From Blastocatellia bacterium (GTDB lineage: Bacteria > Acidobacteriota > Blastocatellia > Chloracidobacteriales > JADJPF01): 6,809 nucleotides of DNA. Numbering within the stretch: position 1 is the first letter of the stretch; the number at the start of each line of letters is the position of its first letter. Below the pieces are notes generated by a model, which searched no databases, was not told the DNA's origin, and worked only from the letters and a program-made list of their open reading frames with translations. Positions 5,149-6,809 of the stretch are shown here, in pieces. The stretch spans positions 1 through 6,809 of the forward strand of contig JAHFUF010000278.1 in NCBI GenBank assembly GCA_023265235.1, in the 5' to 3' direction. The position numbers and the translations under genes were made by a program.

Positions 5149-6591
5149 ATGAAGCAAAAACTATTTTCTTTACTATTTGTTGTTCTAATTATCCTTGGTG
5201 TTAGTAATTCTGTAATTTGCCAAACAACGCTTTCACAACAATACAAAATACAAAAAGATGGGTTAATCGAAAAGTTAAAAACTGAAAAAGATGCTATTGG
5301 AAAGCAACGTATGTTTAACTATAGGGCTAACTTACTTACTTTTACTCTAGTTCTAGTTGAAGCAAAACGAAAAGCAGATTTCAACTCTGCTATAGAAGAA
5401 TCTCGTTTAGATAAAGAGGTCGGAGGAAATGATAGTAATGCAGGCAGTACTAATCTTGTTTCAAAAGGTAGCGTTCCTGGAATACTTGGCCTAGCTGTGG
5501 AAAATGGCGCAATAGCTAGGGATCAAAGCGGTACAACAATAACATTTCGTGGCAATCCTATAGGAATTGTTGAAGCATTAAGAAAAAAAGGGTTTATAGA
5601 AAGCTACAAGGATGATAGTGCTGCTGCAAAATTCTTTAGAGGGCTTTCTTTTGCTGTTTCTTTTGATAGTAATCGCGGTACAATACCAGGTACATTTACT
5701 GGTGATAAACAACAACTTTCTTCTTATTCTTTTCGATACAACATTTTCAATCGTCGAGATCCACGAAATTCTTTTTATGATAAAAGATGGAATATGTTGA
5801 TCAATAGTCAGAGCCAAACACAGATTATCGCTGATAAACTTGTGCTAGTAACACAATCATTTTTAGATACTAACAGCTTACTAGCAAAGTGGCATCAATC
5901 TGCTGAAGAAGCTATTATGAAAGCGACCGATGCGGAAATAGAAAAAGTATTAGATGCACAATTTGTCAAACTGGCAGAATTAGAACTTACACCAAATGAA
6001 CAAATGGCTATAGAGGTTATTGGTAGAACATTTAGTTCTTTCCTTTCAGACCGGGATGGCATTCTTCAGGATGCTTCACATGCTCCTATTGTGGCTTTTG
6101 AATATACAAATATTCGTAGAGTAACTTTACCGGATTTATCTAACTTCAAAGGAATTTTTGAAACAGGTCTTTTTAAGGGTAAAGCTAGTTTTACGGCTAA
6201 TGGTTCTTTTACGATTTTTAATTCAATGCCTCGAAATGATAACAAACGTGTAAGAGATTTTCAGATTGCAACACAAGTTGATATTCCGCTCAATATTGAA
6301 ATTCAAAAAACTGGCAATTTTGTCCTCTCTATTTCAGGAATGTATAAACGCCGTTTCAAAAAAGCTGCTATGGCAGAAGATGATATGATGGGCGTAATGA
6401 TGAAAGATAGGGGGTTTGATAATGCAATAGGCCAAATTAAATTAACTGTTCCAATGAAAGGTAGCGGGGTAAAGATCCCTATCTCAGTAACTATCGCTAA
6501 TCGAACAGATTTAATTAAAGAAAAGGAAGTAAAAGGAAATATTGGGATAACTTTTGATCTTGATTCTCTGTTTACTAAAGCCAAAAACTAA
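5149..6591 (+). CDS. Secreted protein of unknown function, possibly an outer-membrane beta-barrel
   Basis: This 480-residue product carries a clear Sec signal peptide: K-containing n-region (MKQK), hydrophobic core about 5-18, then SNSVIC with likely cleavage before Q25. The -1 residue of the SVIC stretch is Ile, so it is not a proper lipobox. Mature region: a charged, helix-prone segment (26-90); SKGSVPGILGLAVENGAI (105-122) and TITFRGNPIG (130-139), which look like conserved strand-forming blocks; a helical middle (224-300); and a C-terminal third (about 310-470) of alternating beta strands such as GKASFTANGSFTIFN (344-358), FVLSISGMYKRRF (391-403) and KGNIGITFDL (462-471). This pattern fits an outer-membrane or periplasmic beta protein, but the last residue is Asn, not the aromatic typical of BAM substrates. 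I recognise no named family or catalytic motif. GAAAGGA at 5132-5138 (10-base spacing) supports the start; an ATG at 5141 opens only a three-codon frame. The gene appears monocistronic. Confidence 0.85.
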   Translation: MKQKLFSLLFVVLIILGVSNSVICQTTLSQQYKIQKDGLIEKLKTEKDAIGKQRMFNYRANLLTFTLVLVEAKRKADFNSAIEESRLDKEVGGNDSNAGSTNLVSKGSVPGILGLAVENGAIARDQSGTTITFRGNPIGIVEALRKKGFIESYKDDSAAAKFFRGLSFAVSFDSNRGTIPGTFTGDKQQLSSYSFRYNIFNRRDPRNSFYDKRWNMLINSQSQTQIIADKLVLVTQSFLDTNSLLAKWHQSAEEAIMKATDAEIEKVLDAQFVKLAELELTPNEQMAIEVIGRTFSSFLSDRDGILQDASHAPIVAFEYTNIRRVTLPDLSNFKGIFETGLFKGKASFTANGSFTIFNSMPRNDNKRVRDFQIATQVDIPLNIEIQKTGNFVLSISGMYKRRFKKAAMAEDDMMGVMMKDRGFDNAIGQIKLTVPMKGSGVKIPISVTIANRTDLIKEKEVKGNIGITFDLDSLFTKAKN

Positions 6592-6627
6592 ACATTACAG
6601 CACTACTAAAACCAGCCCAAAAACATT

Positions 6628-6668
6628 AAAAAGTAGTCTAGAAAATATGTGTCTCTAGGCTGCTTTTT
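6628..6668 (+). terminator. Strong bidirectional rho-independent terminator
   Basis: AAAAAGTAGTCTAGA (6628-6642) pairs with TCTAGGCTGCTTTTT (6654-6668) in a 15-base stem containing two U-G wobbles and an 11-base loop, ending in five Ts. It begins 37 bases after the stop of the secreted-protein gene. The A-run on the opposite side means it could also stop transcription arriving from the right. Confidence 0.85.
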
Positions 6669-6711
6669 CCAAATTTTAGAAAACTTGCATTTGTTTAATC
6701 CACAAAGAAGT

Positions 6712-6807
6712 AGACTTACGCATATTCCTTAAAACCCTAAGGTATAGGTGAATACCTTCGCCAAAATTTTAGAAGCCAATTTTGATGGGTACATATTGTG
6801 TAAGACT
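6712..6807. mobile_element. Candidate miniature inverted-repeat element (about 96 bases) or transposon end
   Basis: The left end AGACTTACGCATAT (6712-6725) matches the reverse complement of the right end ATATTGTGTAAGACT (6793-6807) with two mismatches and one inserted base. Inside are compact hairpins: CCTTA/TAAGG (6727-6742), AAGGTAT/ATACCTT (6739-6758), and CAAAATT/AATTTTG (6762-6784). It carries no gene. ACTTACGCA-type ends are familiar from some insertion sequences, recalled from general knowledge only. The right end lies two bases from the window edge, so a target duplication cannot be judged and the element could be larger. Confidence 0.45.
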
Positions 6808-6809
6808 GT

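Noticed and set aside
5141..5152. Three-codon reading frame ATG CTG TTA TGA overlapping the start of the secreted-protein gene
   Set aside because: The ribosome-binding site is only two bases from it, so it is unlikely to be translated; it is probably chance.
6303..6584. Minus-strand open frame of 93 codons within the secreted-protein gene
   Set aside because: Antisense shadow of a gene with signal peptide, ribosome-binding site and terminator; no independent support.

Overview
The window is AT-rich bacterial chromosome with compact genes, clear Shine-Dalgarno sites and the standard code. The last gene encodes an exported, strand-rich protein, which suggests a Gram-negative (diderm) host. 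The homocysteine methyltransferase/MTHFR fusion is known from Firmicutes, Acidobacteriota and some other phyla. An AT-rich acidobacterial-type genome would fit, but the sequence does not prove this, and I recognise no 16S or other phylogenetic marker.

Layout. (1) 1-743, minus strand: 5' portion of an isocitrate lyase/PEP mutase superfamily gene that runs off the left edge. (2) 744-1161: a 418-base divergent intergenic region. It holds a good promoter for the minus gene (perfect TTGACA), three TTATCA repeats in that gene's leader, an inverted repeat behind the promoter, and two adjacent hairpins with a competing pairing. (3) 1162-2991, plus strand: bifunctional homocysteine S-methyltransferase / methylenetetrahydrofolate reductase. 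(4) 3007-4361, minus strand: a two-gene membrane operon with a 7-base overlap, encoding a CDP-alcohol phosphatidyltransferase followed by a dolichol/phytol-kinase-type CTP-dependent lipid kinase. It converges on gene 3 with only 15 bases between the stop codons. (5) 4362-4662: divergent intergenic region with one near-palindrome. (6) 4663-4998, plus strand: a small, probably all-beta protein of unknown function, followed by a terminator-like pair of overlapping inverted repeats. (7) 5149-6591, plus strand: a secreted protein of unknown function, possibly in the outer membrane, with a folded-looking leader and a strong bidirectional terminator after it. (8) 6712-6807: a roughly 96-base element with imperfect terminal inverted repeats and internal hairpins, probably a miniature mobile element or a transposon end.

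Functional picture. Gene 3 would make 5-methyl-tetrahydrofolate and methylate homocysteine, so it belongs to one-carbon and methionine metabolism. The overlapping membrane pair is the clearest functional module: one enzyme of a CTP-using lipid kinase/cytidylyltransferase-like fold and one that consumes CDP-alcohols, so they probably serve the same, unidentified, membrane lipid. The CDP-alcohol enzyme has a leucine where the family signature has glycine. The remaining genes appear to be independent units. I found no tRNA, rRNA, CRISPR array, complete insertion sequence or defence system.
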